DNA of 64,000 nucleotides from Zantedeschia hybrid cultivar (taxonomy: Eukaryota; Streptophyta; Magnoliopsida; Alismatales; Araceae): contig JARZZO010000011.1 in assembly GCA_030544215.1 (NCBI GenBank), forward strand, positions 46,125,587 through 46,189,586, in the 5' to 3' direction. This document shows, in pieces, positions 34,073 through 46,022 of this stretch. The notes under the pieces are model-generated. The model did no database searches, had not been told where the DNA came from, and saw only the letters and a program-made list of their open reading frames with translations. How positions within the stretch are numbered: position 1 is the stretch's first letter; each line of letters starts with the position of its first letter. Position numbers and translations under genes: made by a program.

Positions 34073-36941
34073 CGTAAGGATTGAGGTTTCGGATACAGTT
34101 ATCGGGTCGGTTTCGGAGCCGGACCCCTTGGTTTGGGCCCCGGTGGATCAGGGGCGTGCCTTCTAAATGACGTCTAGGGTGCACGACGCCTTTAGAACAG
34201 CGTCGAGCTATACGGACGCCATTTAGGTAGCTTGCTGTTGTGCCGCATGGACGGGCGTTGGGGCATGTGTGTACAGCCCCGGTTATGTCATATGAATAGC
34301 ATCTTGGATGAACGATGCGATTCAGACATTTTGCAGAGTACGACCCCATCTTGTCACCTGAAAGGCGTCCATCGTGGACGACACAATTTCACCTATTTCG
34401 GTTTAACGCCCCGAGCCTTCCCTCCTTTCTCTCATTCTCTCCTTCTCACTCTCTCTCTTCCCTCTCTCCGATCCCCCCCCCCCCCCCCGTTTCCGCCTTT
34501 CCTTTCTCCTTTCCCTTCTTCCTCTTCCACCACTCCAACACCCTTCTACCTCTCACCACTACCACCACCACCTCCTCCGCGGCACTTCATTCTCCGGGCG
34601 GCGGCCGACGTCCCGGTAGAGTGACGGCATCCACGGCGGTACCAGCGGTGCGGCGGTTCGGCGGCACGGAACTAGGAGAAGTTCAAATGACCGGTAGGGG
34701 GACGATCCATGCATGTAATTTGGTTGTGTTATCCATGTTTCCCGCTTTGAAGCATGCGACATGTATGGAGATTTGGGTAGAATGAGCATGTTTAAGGGGC
34801 TTTTTGATGAAAATGGTCATTTTTATGAAATGAGAATTAGTGCGTTTCTAGTGGTAAATTGGATTCTCCCCTTCATTTCCTATTTTTGGGTATTTTTTGG
34901 GTGATTTTGGGGGAGAGGAAACCTTGTTTTGAGGCTTAAGAGAGTTGTAGGAAACCAGATTTCGGGCTCTGAATGGCGTCGGGATAGGGCGATGCCATTT
35001 GAAATGGTGACTGCCTAGGGCGACGCCATTCAGGCCAGATTTGTCCCGAGAACAGTTTATGTGGGATTGAGTTCTGTTTTGAATGGCGTCTTGGGATAGA
35101 GACGCCATTTGAAATGGCGACTATCTAGGATGACATCATTTAGGCCACAACCCCATTAATTCATGAAATTAACATGTGTTTACATTGTTAGATAGTTTGA
35201 TTAAAATGCACGCTTGAAATCGTACATCGAGGCCGAGGATTTCTGTATGACCGGATCGCATTGTGTGTGTGTGTGTGTGTGTTTATGTGATTATGGAGCT
35301 AGAATAATTATGATTTGCGTTTGACACTTTGTACCAGTGTTGGAGGGGTACATGTTACTGTTTCACTTGTGGCTGGAGGAAGCAGAACTACCTAGAGCTA
35401 GACATGCCGGAGTAGCTAGCGTGCTATCCGAGGGGTTGCTGTTGGTCCCAGCGGATCGGTGTTTTTCCTAGTTTGTCGTGGTTGTTTTCGGCGTGTTTCT
35501 TACTGTAAATCCATGTTTGGTGCTGCTGGAGTTTACCCTTTTGCCACTGGGCCTGATGTAACCTGAGATATCGAGGTTACGAGTGGTACCCTTCGCCCTT
35601 TGGCCAGATGTGACCCAGGAGGTTAGGATTTCGGGTAGTCCCTATAGTTTCGGCTTGAGGGGGGTTTTGTCGGTCCCCAGGGCCCTCGTGAAGCGCCTAG
35701 GCCTGGCGTTGAGGGAAGTCCGGTCGATAGGACAGTGGTCTAGACTGCTTGTGTGCACACGTGACTGGGTGGTGGTGGTTCACCAGTCCCAGTTAGTCCT
35801 AGCTTAACTCACTCCCTCACCCAGTGGCGGACGCAGAAACTTTGTCCAGTGGGGTCACTCAGATCATTATTACATATATCGATATTTTATTTTTGTTATA
35901 TTAAAAATATTAAAATAATAAATAAATATAAATATATTTTAATTATTATAAAATTGATATACTTCAATAAAAATGATACACTTCGTTACACAAAAAAATT
36001 CTTCCAAATAAACTCAACGAATTTTTTATTAAATCATAAATAAATCATAGTACTATGTAAAAAATTCAGTGGAACTGAGCATCGAGTGAGACTAGGGTCC
36101 TACGGGTCATCAAAAAAATTCAGTGGGGTCACCTTATACTTAAATTTAAAATTTATCCTATTAAATTAAAGTCTTCTAATAAAATTTTAAAATTTCAGCG
36201 GGGTCCTGGGACCCCACTGAAATGGCCTGCGTCCGCCACTGCCCTCACCCTACGGTGTCCGGAACATCATAGGGGTGGACAGGCGTGGGTGTTGGTGGTG
36301 TTGTGAGGCGCCGTTTATACGCGTTCGGCAGTGTGGTTTGTGTGTTTAGCCAGATCTTTAGTTATGAACTGTGGTGTTGAGTTGGGTTACTTGAATTGCT
36401 TAGAATTGTGCCTGTTGCATTACAAATATATATGTTTTATATTGGAATTTGGAAATCTTTGGGAACTGTGTTTACTGCTTTACTTAAATTGCCTTCATTT
36501 TGTATTACAGCACTTGTGGGTGCGTGTGTGTGAGGCGGGGATCGGGTGATCCCTACTTAGCCCAATTTTGGTGTGGCTCATTCCCTGCGGTTTCAGGTGT
36601 GGACTTCTCGGTGTATGTTGGCGTGTGGTGTTCTCCTTAGTGTGCGGGCCAGCAGCTATCTCGGTTCCGGGGTATGCCCCGATGTTGTTGTACTTTTCTT
36701 CTGCCTATACTTATTTAATTCCGTGGACCTTGTAATTATTGTTGGACTGTGTACGGACATTATTATTTTACTTCTTGCGCACTTGTACTTTCTTTGAGGT
36801 CCGTGAGATTGTTATATTTAGCCTTGTTTAACGCTTACTTCTCCAGACGTGTCATTTGAGATCCGGGTGCGAGCCCGTAGAGAATGATCTGATACCCATT
36901 TAGTAATCGGGTCTCCGATTATAGGGTGGCGGGTCATTACA
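34073..36941 (+). repeat. LTR2 of gag array, with MITE
   Basis: Starts CGTAAGGATTGAGG (the first T changed to C) and ends GGGTCATTACA. It aligns with LTR3 throughout, apart from the MITE (35822-36241 plus TSD), a 16-base C run (34473-34488) and a TG run (35262-35282). Confidence 0.9.
35822..36241. mobile_element. 420-bp hAT-type MITE
   Basis: Perfect 15-bp terminal inverted repeats, CAGTGGCGGACGCAG and its complement, flanked by the 8-bp duplication CCCTCACC (35814-35821 and 36242-36249). An 8-bp TSD and CAGTG-type ends indicate the hAT superfamily. The interior is A+T-rich with no transposase, and has inner repeats of CAGTGGGGTCA-like sequence. It is absent from LTR1 and LTR3, giving the empty site. 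Confidence 0.95.
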
Positions 36942-36943
36942 GA

Positions 36944-36959
36944 TGGTATCAGAGCTCAG
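36944..36959 (+). promoter_or_regulatory. PBS of array unit 2 (tRNA-Met type)
   Basis: TGGTATCAGAGCTCAG, identical to unit 1. Confidence 0.85.
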
Positions 36960-37097
36960 TATGGTCGAGTATATGTGATAAACTAGGTTAGATTTCATAG
37001 TCCAACAATAAGTACGAGTCTGTACGGGCGATGGCTGCTGGCATAGATTAATAAGTTTTGACGTGCTTGTTTCTATTTTTGTGTTTATAGAGTAGTG

Positions 37098-38198
37098 ATG
37101 GCACCGAAGAGGAGAGTTCCATTAGTTCGTAGTACGGGAACTAACGATGGTAGTTCGGGGGCAGATGGGCATAATGTGGATCGTTTCATGGAGGCTATGA
37201 TTGGGGCAATGTCTAGATACCAACCAAGAGATGGTAGTGAAGGATCCAACTCCCGAGGTGGTCAGTCCACGGTGATGGAACGGTTCTTGAAGTTGAAGGC
37301 CCCTTCTTTCACGGATCAACCTGTCCTAGATGAGGCAGCTCATTGGATTAAGGAGGTGGAGAAGGCATTCGATGTTCTTAAGTGTGCTGAGAATGACAAG
37401 ACTTTGTTGGCAACCTACTTGTTGAAAGACGATGCCTATGATTGGTGGGTTACCATCAGGAGAATAATGTTTTCGGATAGGTCCTTGATAGAGATTCCTT
37501 GGGAGGTATTCGTGAGAGAGTTTAGTGGACAGTACTTTTCGAGGCACGTTCTGAAGGCCAAGGAAAGGGAGTTTATGGAATTGGTGCAGGGTGATATGTC
37601 AGTTCTGGAATATCAAATGAAGTTTGTAGTTCTGGGAAGGTTCATTCCGCACATATCTGAGAATGAGGAACGTCGAACGGAGAGATTTATGGATGGACTC
37701 CGGTACTATCTGAAGGGAATGGTGGCATCTCATTGTTGTAGTGATCTCGCATCAGCAGTTCGGTGCGCAGTAGCAGTGGAGACTCAGTTCCATCAAATGG
37801 CAAAAGAGTTGGAGCGGTCAGCACAAGGGTAGCAACAAAGCAAGAACAAATCGGCTATTCTTTTGACAGACGGTTCAAGTTCCTTTGGGTCCAAATTCCA
37901 GGGGATGCTTTATGACGAGGACGAAGACGGCCCAGTTTGGCAGATGCAGACTGTGGCTAGCAAACAGCAAGAAGCAGGTCATAATGCGGCAGATCATTGT
38001 CCCCATTGTGGTAGGCAACAGGATGATCGGATATGTCCATTGGTCACTGGTAGCTATTTTGGCTATGGTAAGAAGGGACATCTTGTGAGGAACTGTCCCA
38101 GAAGAATAGGACAGGTCAGGAGCCGAGTAATGTTGTGTGTTCTCTTAGAAGAGGTCCGAGATGCTGGGCTAGATGAACACTTTTGTCTTATCTTTTAA
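37098..38198 (+). pseudogene. gag: gag of array unit 2, same TAG, knuckle lost
   Basis: Close copy of the unit-1 gag, starting at ATG 37098. It carries the same in-frame TAG (37830-37832), so the stop predates the split of the two units or is a family trait. The knuckle reads YFGYGKKGHLVRNC: both leading Cys are Tyr, which abolishes zinc binding. About 30 bases near 38130 present in unit 1 are missing. The frame ends in the same residues (DEHFCLIF). No pol follows. Confidence 0.88.
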
Positions 38199-38498
38199 GT
38201 TGTAGTTGTTAGCTTTTATGGCACTTTTTATGTATTTTGGACATGGTGGAGAATCAATTTTGTAATATGTGCCTCGTAAGGCTAATGAATGGTTGTATTA
38301 CTCCATCAATATTGGCAAAATCGTAGAACGTGGTTAGCTTAGTGTTGATGAGATCGACCGATTATACGGAGCCCCGTGTAGGAGTGTGATCAGTGAGGGC
38401 GATTGATGTGATCCGTGTTACCGGTGTGGAATTGTCGACAGTGATTGTCGTTCGAGCGGTTACAATTTCGAGGACGAAATTTTCTTAAAGGGGGAGTA

Positions 38499-40934
38499 TG
38501 TAAGGATTGAGGTTTCGGATACAGTTATCGGGTCGGTTTCGGAGCCGGACCCCTTGGTTTGGGCCCCGGTGGATCAGGGCGTGCTTTCTAAACGACGTCT
38601 AGGGTGCACGACGCCTTTAGAACAGCGTCGGGTTGTACGGACGCCATTTAGGTAGCTTGCTGTTGTGCCGCGTGGACGGGCGTTGGGACACGTGTGTACG
38701 GTCCCGGTCATGTCGTCTGAATAGCGTTTTGGATGAACGACGCGATTCAGACATTCTGTCAGAGTACGACCCCGTCCTGTCACCTAAAAGGCGTCTGTCG
38801 TGGACGACGCGATTTCACCTGTTTTGGTTTAACGCCCCGAGCCTTCTCTCCTTTCTCTCATTCTCTCCTTCTCACTCTCTCTCTTCCCTCTCTCCGATCC
38901 CCTCCGTTTCCTCCTTTCCTTTCTCCTTTCCCTTCTTCCTCTTCCACCACTCAAACACCCCTCTACCTCTCACCACTACCACCACCACCTCCTTCGCGGC
39001 ACTTCATTCTCCGGTCGGCGGCCGACGTCCCGGCAGAGTGACAGCGCCCACGGCAGTACCGGCGGTGGTTTGCGGTTCGGCGGTTCGGCGGCACGGAGCT
39101 AGGAGGAGTTCAAGTGACCGGTAGGGGGACGATCCTTGCACGTGATTTGGATGTGTTATCCATGTTTCCCACTTTGAAGCATTCGACGTATATGGAGATT
39201 TGGGTAAAATGAGCATGTTTAAGGGGATTTTTAATCAAAATGGTCATTTTTATGAAATGGGAATTAGTGCGTTTCTAGTGGTAAATTAGATTCTCCCCTT
39301 CATTTCCTATTTTTGGGTATTTTTGGGGTGATTTTGGGGAAGAGGAAACCCTGTTTTGAGGCTTATGAGAGTTGTAGGAAACCCGATTTCGTGCTCTGAA
39401 TGGCGTCGGGATAGGGCGACACCATTTGAAATGGTGACTGCCTAGGGCGACGCCATTTAGGCCAGATTTGTCCCGAGAACAGTTTCTGTGGGATTGAGTT
39501 CTGTTTTGAATGACGTCTTTGGACAGCGATGCCATTTAAAATGGCGACAGTTTAGGACAACGCCATTTATGCCAGAATCCTATTAATTCATGAAATTAAC
39601 ATGTGTTTACATTGTTAAATAGTTCGATTAAAATGAATGCTTGAAATCGTACATCGAGGCCGAGGATTTCTGTATGACCAGATTGCATTGTTTGTGTGTG
39701 TGTTTATGCGATTATGGAGCAAGAATGGTTGTGATTTGCGTTTGACACTTTGTACCGGTGTGGGAGGGGTACATTTTAGTGTTCCACTTGTGGCTGGGGG
39801 AAGCAGAACTACCTAGAGCTAGACAGGCCGGAGTAGCCAACGTGCTATCCGAGGGGTTGTTGTTTGGTCCCTGCGGGTCGGTGTTTTTCCTTGTTTGTCG
39901 TGGTAGTTTCCGGCGTGTTTCTTACTGTGGAGCCAGGTTTGGTGCTGCTGGAGTTTACCCTTTCGCCACTGGGCCTGATGTAACCTGAGATATTGAGGTT
40001 ACGAGTGGTACCCTTCGCCCTTTGGCCTGATGTGACCCAAGAGGTTAAGGATACGGGTAGTCCCTATAGCTTCGGCTTGAGGCGGGTTTCGCCGGTCCCC
40101 AGGGCCCTCGTGAAGCACCTAGACCTGGGGTTGAGGGAAGTCCGGTCGATGGGACAGTGGTCTAGACTGCTTGTGTGCACACGTGACTGGGTGGTGGTGG
40201 TTCATTAGTCCCAGTTAGTCTTAGTTTAACTCACTCCCTCACCCTACGGTGTCCGTAACATCGTACGGGTGGACAGGCGTGGGTGTTGGTGGTGTTGTGA
40301 GGCGCCGTTTATACGCGTTCGGCAGTGTGGTTTGTGTGTTTAGTCGGATCATTGGTTACGAATTGTGGTGTTGAGTTGGGTTACTTGAATTGCTTAGAAC
40401 TGTGCCTGTTGCATTACGAATGCATATGTTTTATATCGGAATTTGGGAATCTTTGGGAGCTGTGTTTACTGCTTTACTTAAATTGCCTTCATTTTGTATT
40501 ACTGTACTTGTGGGTGTGTGTGTAAAAGGCGGGGATCGGGTGATCCCTACTGAGCCCAATTTTGGTGTGGCTCACTCCCTGCGGTTTCAGGTGTGGACTT
40601 CTCGACGTGTTTTGGCGTGTGGTGTTCTCCTTGGTGTGCGGGCCAGCAACTATCTCGGTTCCGAGGTATGCCCCAATGTTGTTGTACTTTTCTTCTGCCT
40701 GTACTTATTTAATTCCTTGGACCTTGTAATTATTGTTGGACTGTGTACGGACATTATTATTTTACTTCCTGTGCACTTGTATTTTATTTGAGGTCCGTGA
40801 GATTGTTATATTTAGCCTTGTTTAATGCTTACTTCTCCAGACGTGTTGTTTGAGATCCGGGTGTGAACTCGTAGATAATGATCCAATACCCATTTAGTAA
40901 TCGGGTCTCCGATTATAGGGTGCGGGTCGTTACA
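38499..40934 (+). repeat. LTR3 of gag array (uninterrupted reference copy)
   Basis: TGTAAGGATTGAGG...GGTCGTTACA, 2436 bp, followed directly by the TSD AAACC. Dyads: 38586-38622 (TTCTAAACGACGTC/GACGCCTTTAGAA), 38715-38752 (GTCTGAATAGCGT/ACGCGATTCAGAC), 39399-39426, 39431-39461 and 39510-39570. A pyrimidine tract is at 38845-38960. Confidence 0.92.
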
Positions 40935-40939
40935 AAACC

Positions 40940-41877
40940 CCTCTATAAATCTCCTGTAATATCCAGTCAAACTAAGAAAACTCTTGATTTAAGCAATAGT
41001 CTTCGGAGCCTCCTACTTCATGATGGCATCCACTTTTTTAGATCCACAGAAACTTCATCTTTTGAAATAATATGCCTAGAAATCGGACCTTCTCTAGCTG
41101 TAACTCACATTTGTTGAATTTGGCATATAACTGGTGAGCTCTTAGAATCTTAAGAGAATCTTCAAATGCTTCCTTTATACCTCCTCACTCGGGGAGTAAA
41201 TCAATATATCATTAATGAAAACCACCACAAACTAGTCAAGATACAACTAAAAGATTCTATTTATTAAATCTATAAATGCAGTCAGGTATTGGTTAGCTCA
41301 AAAGACATAACTAAGAACTCATAGTAACCATACTTTGTGAGAAAGGCCGTCTTTGGAATGTCTTCATCTTTGATCCATAATTGGTGATAGTCAAATTTGA
41401 GATCAATCTTAGAGAAGACCTTGTTGATTGCAATTGATCAAACAAGTTTTTGATCCTTAGCAAATGGTACTTGTTTTTTATAGTGACCTAATTTATCTTG
41501 CGATAATCAATGCACAACAACATTAACCTATCTTTATTTCGGACAAAGAGAACTAGTGTACCCCATGGTGACACACTTGGATATATAAAACCATGTCCCA
41601 AAAGCTCCTACAATTACTTCTTCAATTCTTCCAACTCAACTGAAGCTATTTTGTAAGGTGCCTTAAAAATAGGTGTTGTCTCTGACATAAGATCAATGGT
41701 AATCTCCCGTGATGATGGCAAATCAAGCAGATCGTTAGCGAACACATCGGAAAAATCTCGAATCACCTTAATATCATGTACTGTCTTGGCCGTGTTATTA
41801 TCAACCACCACCCTAGTCAAGAATGACTCACAGTCTTGGCTAATCAGCCTCTCTGCCTTCATTGTAGAGATAAACAT
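40940..41877 (-). pseudogene. RT: G reverse transcriptase (decayed)
   Basis: IRDFSDVFANDLLDLPSSRE and TTPIFKAPYKIASVELEELK (41614-41877) are the protease-RT linker and RT start. Further pieces in broken frames are SPWGTLVLFVRNKD, LCIDYRKIN and KTAFLTKYGYYEFLVM. The catalytic site reads VVFINDILIYS (about 41203-41226), with the first Asp of Y/F-x-DD changed to Asn, consistent with G-to-A decay. Confidence 0.85.
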
Positions 41878-42365
41878 CCTCCTTGACTTGTGCCTCGGTC
41901 ATTTAGGAATAAAATTTCTCTTGCAGAGGTCCTTGGAATATAACCCTCTTCCTACGACAATTTAACAAGGCATCATGTTTCTATAGGAAATTCATACTTG
42001 GTATGACATCAAAATCAATCATGTTGATGATGTAGGCTATAAATATGTATCTATCCTCATTTTACGGTTAGTCAGGACTATGATAGCAATAGGTCAAATT
42101 CTCCATGACTTAGCAAATCTATGGGTGGCACATAATCCCTTCTCTAGTTGGCTCTCTCCCTTAAAAGCGCGAGGGCAATCATATTTGTGTCTCTAAATTC
42201 TAGGTTTACTTGTAAAAAATCAGTTACATATATGTATTCGTATACCACAGCCTCCTAGCCTTATCTTGAAAATCCAAAAGAGCCTATTTAGTCCTTGTAT
42301 TCGAAAATTTAAACCTACCTAGACTATCCTATCCACACTCTTAAGATCAATTGGTACGCCTTAAG
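41878..42365 (-). other. G decayed region upstream of RT
   Basis: By position this is protease/gag of G, but only faint pieces can be matched and no frame exceeds 60 codons. Confidence 0.4.
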
Positions 42366-43541
42366 TGTTAGTATTAGATGGTCTCAAAGCCAATCCGATA
42401 CTATGTACTGATTCAGATTATTAATAAATGGCAATAATTCATTTTCTGTAATTAATTCGATCTATGTTTATCATATCACGATGAAGTCTATGAACATGTG
42501 CAACAGTCTTCGGATTATGATGAGCTCGTAATTACGGGACAGAAGACTTATAAACATATGTTCTTAATTGTTCCTAGTCATAGGATGTTTGAGATAGGAT
42601 ATCGAACATCCGGATAAACTAGTATAGGTTACTTCAGCTCATATGATGAGGGTGACTGATCCCATAAGTCACTTGTGTGGTGACACTATACTGGACCTAT
42701 AGATGCTCATTGGTGAATGAGTTCACTGAACTGATCCGACTATGAATCGCTGGATGATAATCACCTCACTGTTAACCAGCTCAATTCATTTGTCATGGTT
42801 GCGTAGATGATCCTTGGACCTGAGACGCCAAAGATATCTTGTTGGTAGGTTTCTAAACTTTGACCTTGACTAACGAATCCCTAACCATGGGTTATCAATA
42901 AGTCAAGCGATCGGGTTCAGGAAAATGCCCTCGAAGGTAATTGTGTGTTCAATACGGGATCATCCGCTCTCGGTAGTATGAGGGAGAATGTTCCGGGAAT
43001 GATGCGCTTAAAGTTCCTGGCCAGGGCGGACTCTGTAATCGATAAGGAGTTATCGGATTCAGATTAGCGGCATCTGATTCAAGTGAATCGACCGTATAGG
43101 GTTTAACAGTAAACCATGCCCTATGTCGATTCGGGAATATTGCACTGATGAAGGATTATATCCGCGCGCTAACCGATGACAGAAAGGTTCCAATAGAGGG
43201 TTGCGATAACCCCAGTGCCATCCAAGATCACTCGATGTTGCTTGGCATCCAACGTGATCGGAAGTCCGTCCGAATTTATTGTGGGACATTAAATTCGGCT
43301 GATTAATTGAATATAAGGATATTAATTAATTCAGTGGGTCAGTAAAGGGTTACTGGACTTAATGGGCTATTAACTGGACTGGTATTTTGGCCTAGAGGGT
43401 CACACGCAAATGGTTTTCAAGTCGATGGATAATCTGACAGGATTTCAGATAAGTCTGGGCTTTTATGAAAAACCGCAAACATACTTATTATAAAAGAACG
43501 GATTCTACGTCGGGGGCCAGCAACCCTGACCTAGCCGTCGT

Positions 43542-43572
<31 letters not shown>

Positions 43573-43924
43573 TCTGGGCATACGGTTCCCGACTGCTCCG
43601 CCTTCCGTCAGACGAGAGATTCAGAATCCGCATGTCACGGCGGATTACGCGTAGTCAGACGGGATCTACGAACGCCGCAGCGAGCGAGGAAGCGACGACG
43701 ATCCATCGCGAGGAGAACCGCGTGGATACCGCTAGAGGTCGGGCATCTGCGCGACTTGCGCCATCGCTCCGACGGAACCGGAAAACGAACGCGGATTCGA
43801 ATCCGCACAAGGTAAATCCGACTTAGTCCGGTTTTATTTCCACGATCGAAACGGGACAGATCCGATCCTGAATATTTTATTCTGCTGCGTTTTTCGGTCG
43901 GATCTCGACACAGCGATCCCAACA
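42366..43924 (+). repeat. C 5' LTR (1559 bp)
   Basis: TGTTAGTATTAGATGG...GCGATCCCAACA. It matches LTR-B of D (reverse strand, 56103-57655) almost end to end. TATA-like TTATAAAAG is at 43488-43496, with a CT run at 43547-43572. Confidence 0.92.
43488..43496 (+). promoter_or_regulatory. Putative TATA box of C LTR
   Basis: TTATAAAAG, conserved in D (minus, 56525-56533), about 60 bases before a CT-rich tract. Confidence 0.6.
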
Positions 43925-43925
43925 G

Positions 43926-43941
43926 TGGTATCAGAGCCAGG
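43926..43941 (+). promoter_or_regulatory. C primer-binding site (tRNA-iMet)
   Basis: TGGTATCAGAGCCAGG, one base after the LTR end; same in D (minus, 63841-63856). Confidence 0.9.
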
Positions 43942-44404
43942 TTCCACTGTGTTTTCGCCGTTTCGATCTCTGTTTGATAATTTTGTAATTAATTCCATGC
44001 ATGTGATGCGTTCATGAGATGAACACAGTAGATTAAGACAAACTGTAAGCATTAAATTTATTTTATTTTCTGCAACTTTCGTGTGTTCTTCGTCGGACGA
44101 AGAACAACTCGTATCGGATTGTTCACGGGCATCCCAAGCGTTGGGAAGGGCTCGATGGAGCATGGGATTCTTCCCATGGGGTCGTAGATCGAAGCTATGA
44201 TCTTGTATCATGACCGGGAGGATTAATAACCCCTGTATAGATTTTTATTTTCCATAAAAAGGTGGGGTTTCTCTAATTTTGCAGAAAATTAGAATTTTCA
44301 AGGGGTTTTTGGAAGCTCCCCGCCGGCAACCAGGGGTTGCCGGCGCCGGCATCGGTGACTCCGGGCACCGGCGACCACCCTCCGGCCAGGGCCCTGCTGG
44401 CCGG
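43942..44404 (+). other. C leader, part 1
   Basis: Non-coding. It becomes very G+C-rich after 44310, and H is inserted in that block. The minus frames 43834-44211 and 44273-44515 are shadows. Confidence 0.7.
44400..44404. repeat. TSD of H, left copy (GCCGG)
   Basis: It matches 52781-52785 exactly. Confidence 0.9.
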
Positions 44405-46017
44405 TGATAAGTTCACAATTTTACATAAATAACAGATGAAATTTACACACTTTGCTATCAATTTAATAAACAAATTACATGGAATGATAGATAAATCATT
44501 TGTGCATTCAAACATATCAATTTTGAAAAAAAAATCTGAATTTCAAATATCATCACTCCATCGATTGAAGAAGGGTAGTAATTTCATTCTCAAATAAGAT
44601 TTTCTTGACAATTATTTAATGTGTAGTTGGATGATTTATTACCGCATGAACTTAACTGTTATTTTATGTGAATGTAGGACATGAACAAGCAGATGGCATA
44701 GTGGTTGGACTACTTGGATTTCAAGGAAGTGACCAAGGTTGGAATTCTGAAAGGAACAAGATTATATTTCTTTTTGTCTTAAAAGGGGAACCACAAGCCA
44801 ACTAAGAGAGAGAAGAGGGAATTTCGGAATTCAAATTTCAAAAATGTTATTTCAAAATCTCGAAAATAACATTTATTCTTCCATTCAAAATTCAAATTTT
44901 GAAATATCCCTCTCCAAATTTAAATTTCAAATATGCATTCACGGATAATCCTCTAATCAAGGGGGAGCTTAATGCGAGCAATTAAGTGCCCATTTATTAG
45001 AGGATTTGAAATTCAAATTTTGAATTAAGAATTCTCTTCTATGAAATCAAGAGAAAGAGGAGGAGGAAATCCTGAAATTTAAAAAGAAAGATATTTATTT
45101 TAAAATTCAAAATTCAAAATAGTCTTTATGGGCTTAAAAGAAGATCCACTAATCAAAGGGGATCTTAATAGCCTATTTATTACCCTATTTGAAATTCAAA
45201 ATTTGAATTAAGAATTCTCTTCTATAAAACCATGGGAAGGGAGAGGAAAAAGGAAGCTTGTTTTTTTTGGAAATTCTCTCTCTCAATTTCTCTCCCACTT
45301 TCTCCTTCTCTTTCACTCTCTCTCTCTCTCTTTACATCTCTCTCAAACCAGCGGCTATTAGTGCAAGAGGTAGATTCGAGGCACTGCAACTGACCATTGG
45401 AAGGAGTCCAAGGCTCCCAAGGATCCGCGCGAAGGGGTACGGCGGCTGCAAACATCAATTTTCTCTCTCCACTGTCTCTCTCTAGTTTTTGAGTTCTCCA
45501 TGTTACACTGTATTTCGAATATTTTCTGTAAAAGTTTTCTATGAAAATTATGTTAATTTTTTATTTTCAATGTCTCTGTAAAATTTCATATTGTTCTAAT
45601 AATGAATGACAGTAGCTCCTTTGAAAAAAGTTATCTTTTCTCCATCTTTTTGTTCTACAACTTTTATTTTTTCTTCTGTTGACACTACTCAAATTTTATA
45701 TTCTACTTTAATTAGTGTTTTAGAGGTAGTCTTAGTTTAGTAAATAGTCTGATTATGCTCGTTTAGGAGTGCTCTCTTTGTGAGTTCATAGTAAGTCCGG
45801 TTAATTTTAATTCTTAACAAATCAAATCATCATACTCCCCCTTCTTTCTTCTCTATTTTTCCTCTAAAAACTCAAAGTTTTCAACCTTAAAAATCTATTT
45901 CCCTATGGATTCGACCCAATCTCATCACTTACTATTTTTCAAACAATTATATGTAGAAATTGGAATTTTAAGATTGATGTTCGAATATGCTTAATGACAC
46001 ATAATTTCGAGCAATCA
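44405..46017 (+). repeat. H 5' LTR (1613 bp)
   Basis: Starts TGATAAGTTCACAATT, ends GAGCAATCA. It differs from the 3' LTR at a few percent of positions by eye, mostly transitions. It holds two copies of a promoter-like block: AGAATTCTCTTCTATGAAAT near 45030 and AGAATTCTCTTCTATAAAAC at 45211-45230. A CT-rich tract follows (45276-45345). Confidence 0.93.
45222..45230 (+). promoter_or_regulatory. Putative TATA box of H
   Basis: CTATAAAAC; conserved in the 3' LTR at 51984-51992. The upstream copy of the block reads CTATGAAAT, a degenerate TATA. Confidence 0.6.
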
Positions 46018-46022
46018 ATTTT

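Larger units (their letters stand above)
25904..40934 (+). mobile_element. Tandem array LTR-gag-LTR-gag-LTR of a non-autonomous element (TR-GAG type)
   Basis: Three LTRs in the same orientation (25904-32490, 34073-36941, 38499-40934) enclose two short internal regions (32491-34072 and 36942-38498). Each internal region starts with a PBS, encodes only gag, and ends with a G-rich polypurine tract. One TSD (AAACC, 25899-25903 and 40935-40939) flanks the whole array, and no duplication separates the units. Without later insertions the LTRs are about 2417, 2442 and 2436 bp. There is no protease or pol. Gag-only elements called TR-GAG are described in plants; unequal exchange between copies at this locus would give the tandem form. 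Confidence 0.9.
40940..42365 (-). mobile_element. G: chromovirus-like Ty3/gypsy element, segment 2 (RT, protease end)
   Basis: Continues G on the far side of the gag array. Homology to gypsy pol runs to about 41880; the remainder to 42365 is decayed protease/gag sequence. It is interrupted at 42366 by the copia element C. Confidence 0.82.

Noticed and set aside
34232..34785. Frames of 130-163 codons in gag-array LTRs (also 26138-26446, 38633-39124)
   Set aside because: They recur because the LTRs recur, but lengths, starts and frames differ among the three LTRs, and the sequence is CT-rich or poly-C. Not a conserved protein.
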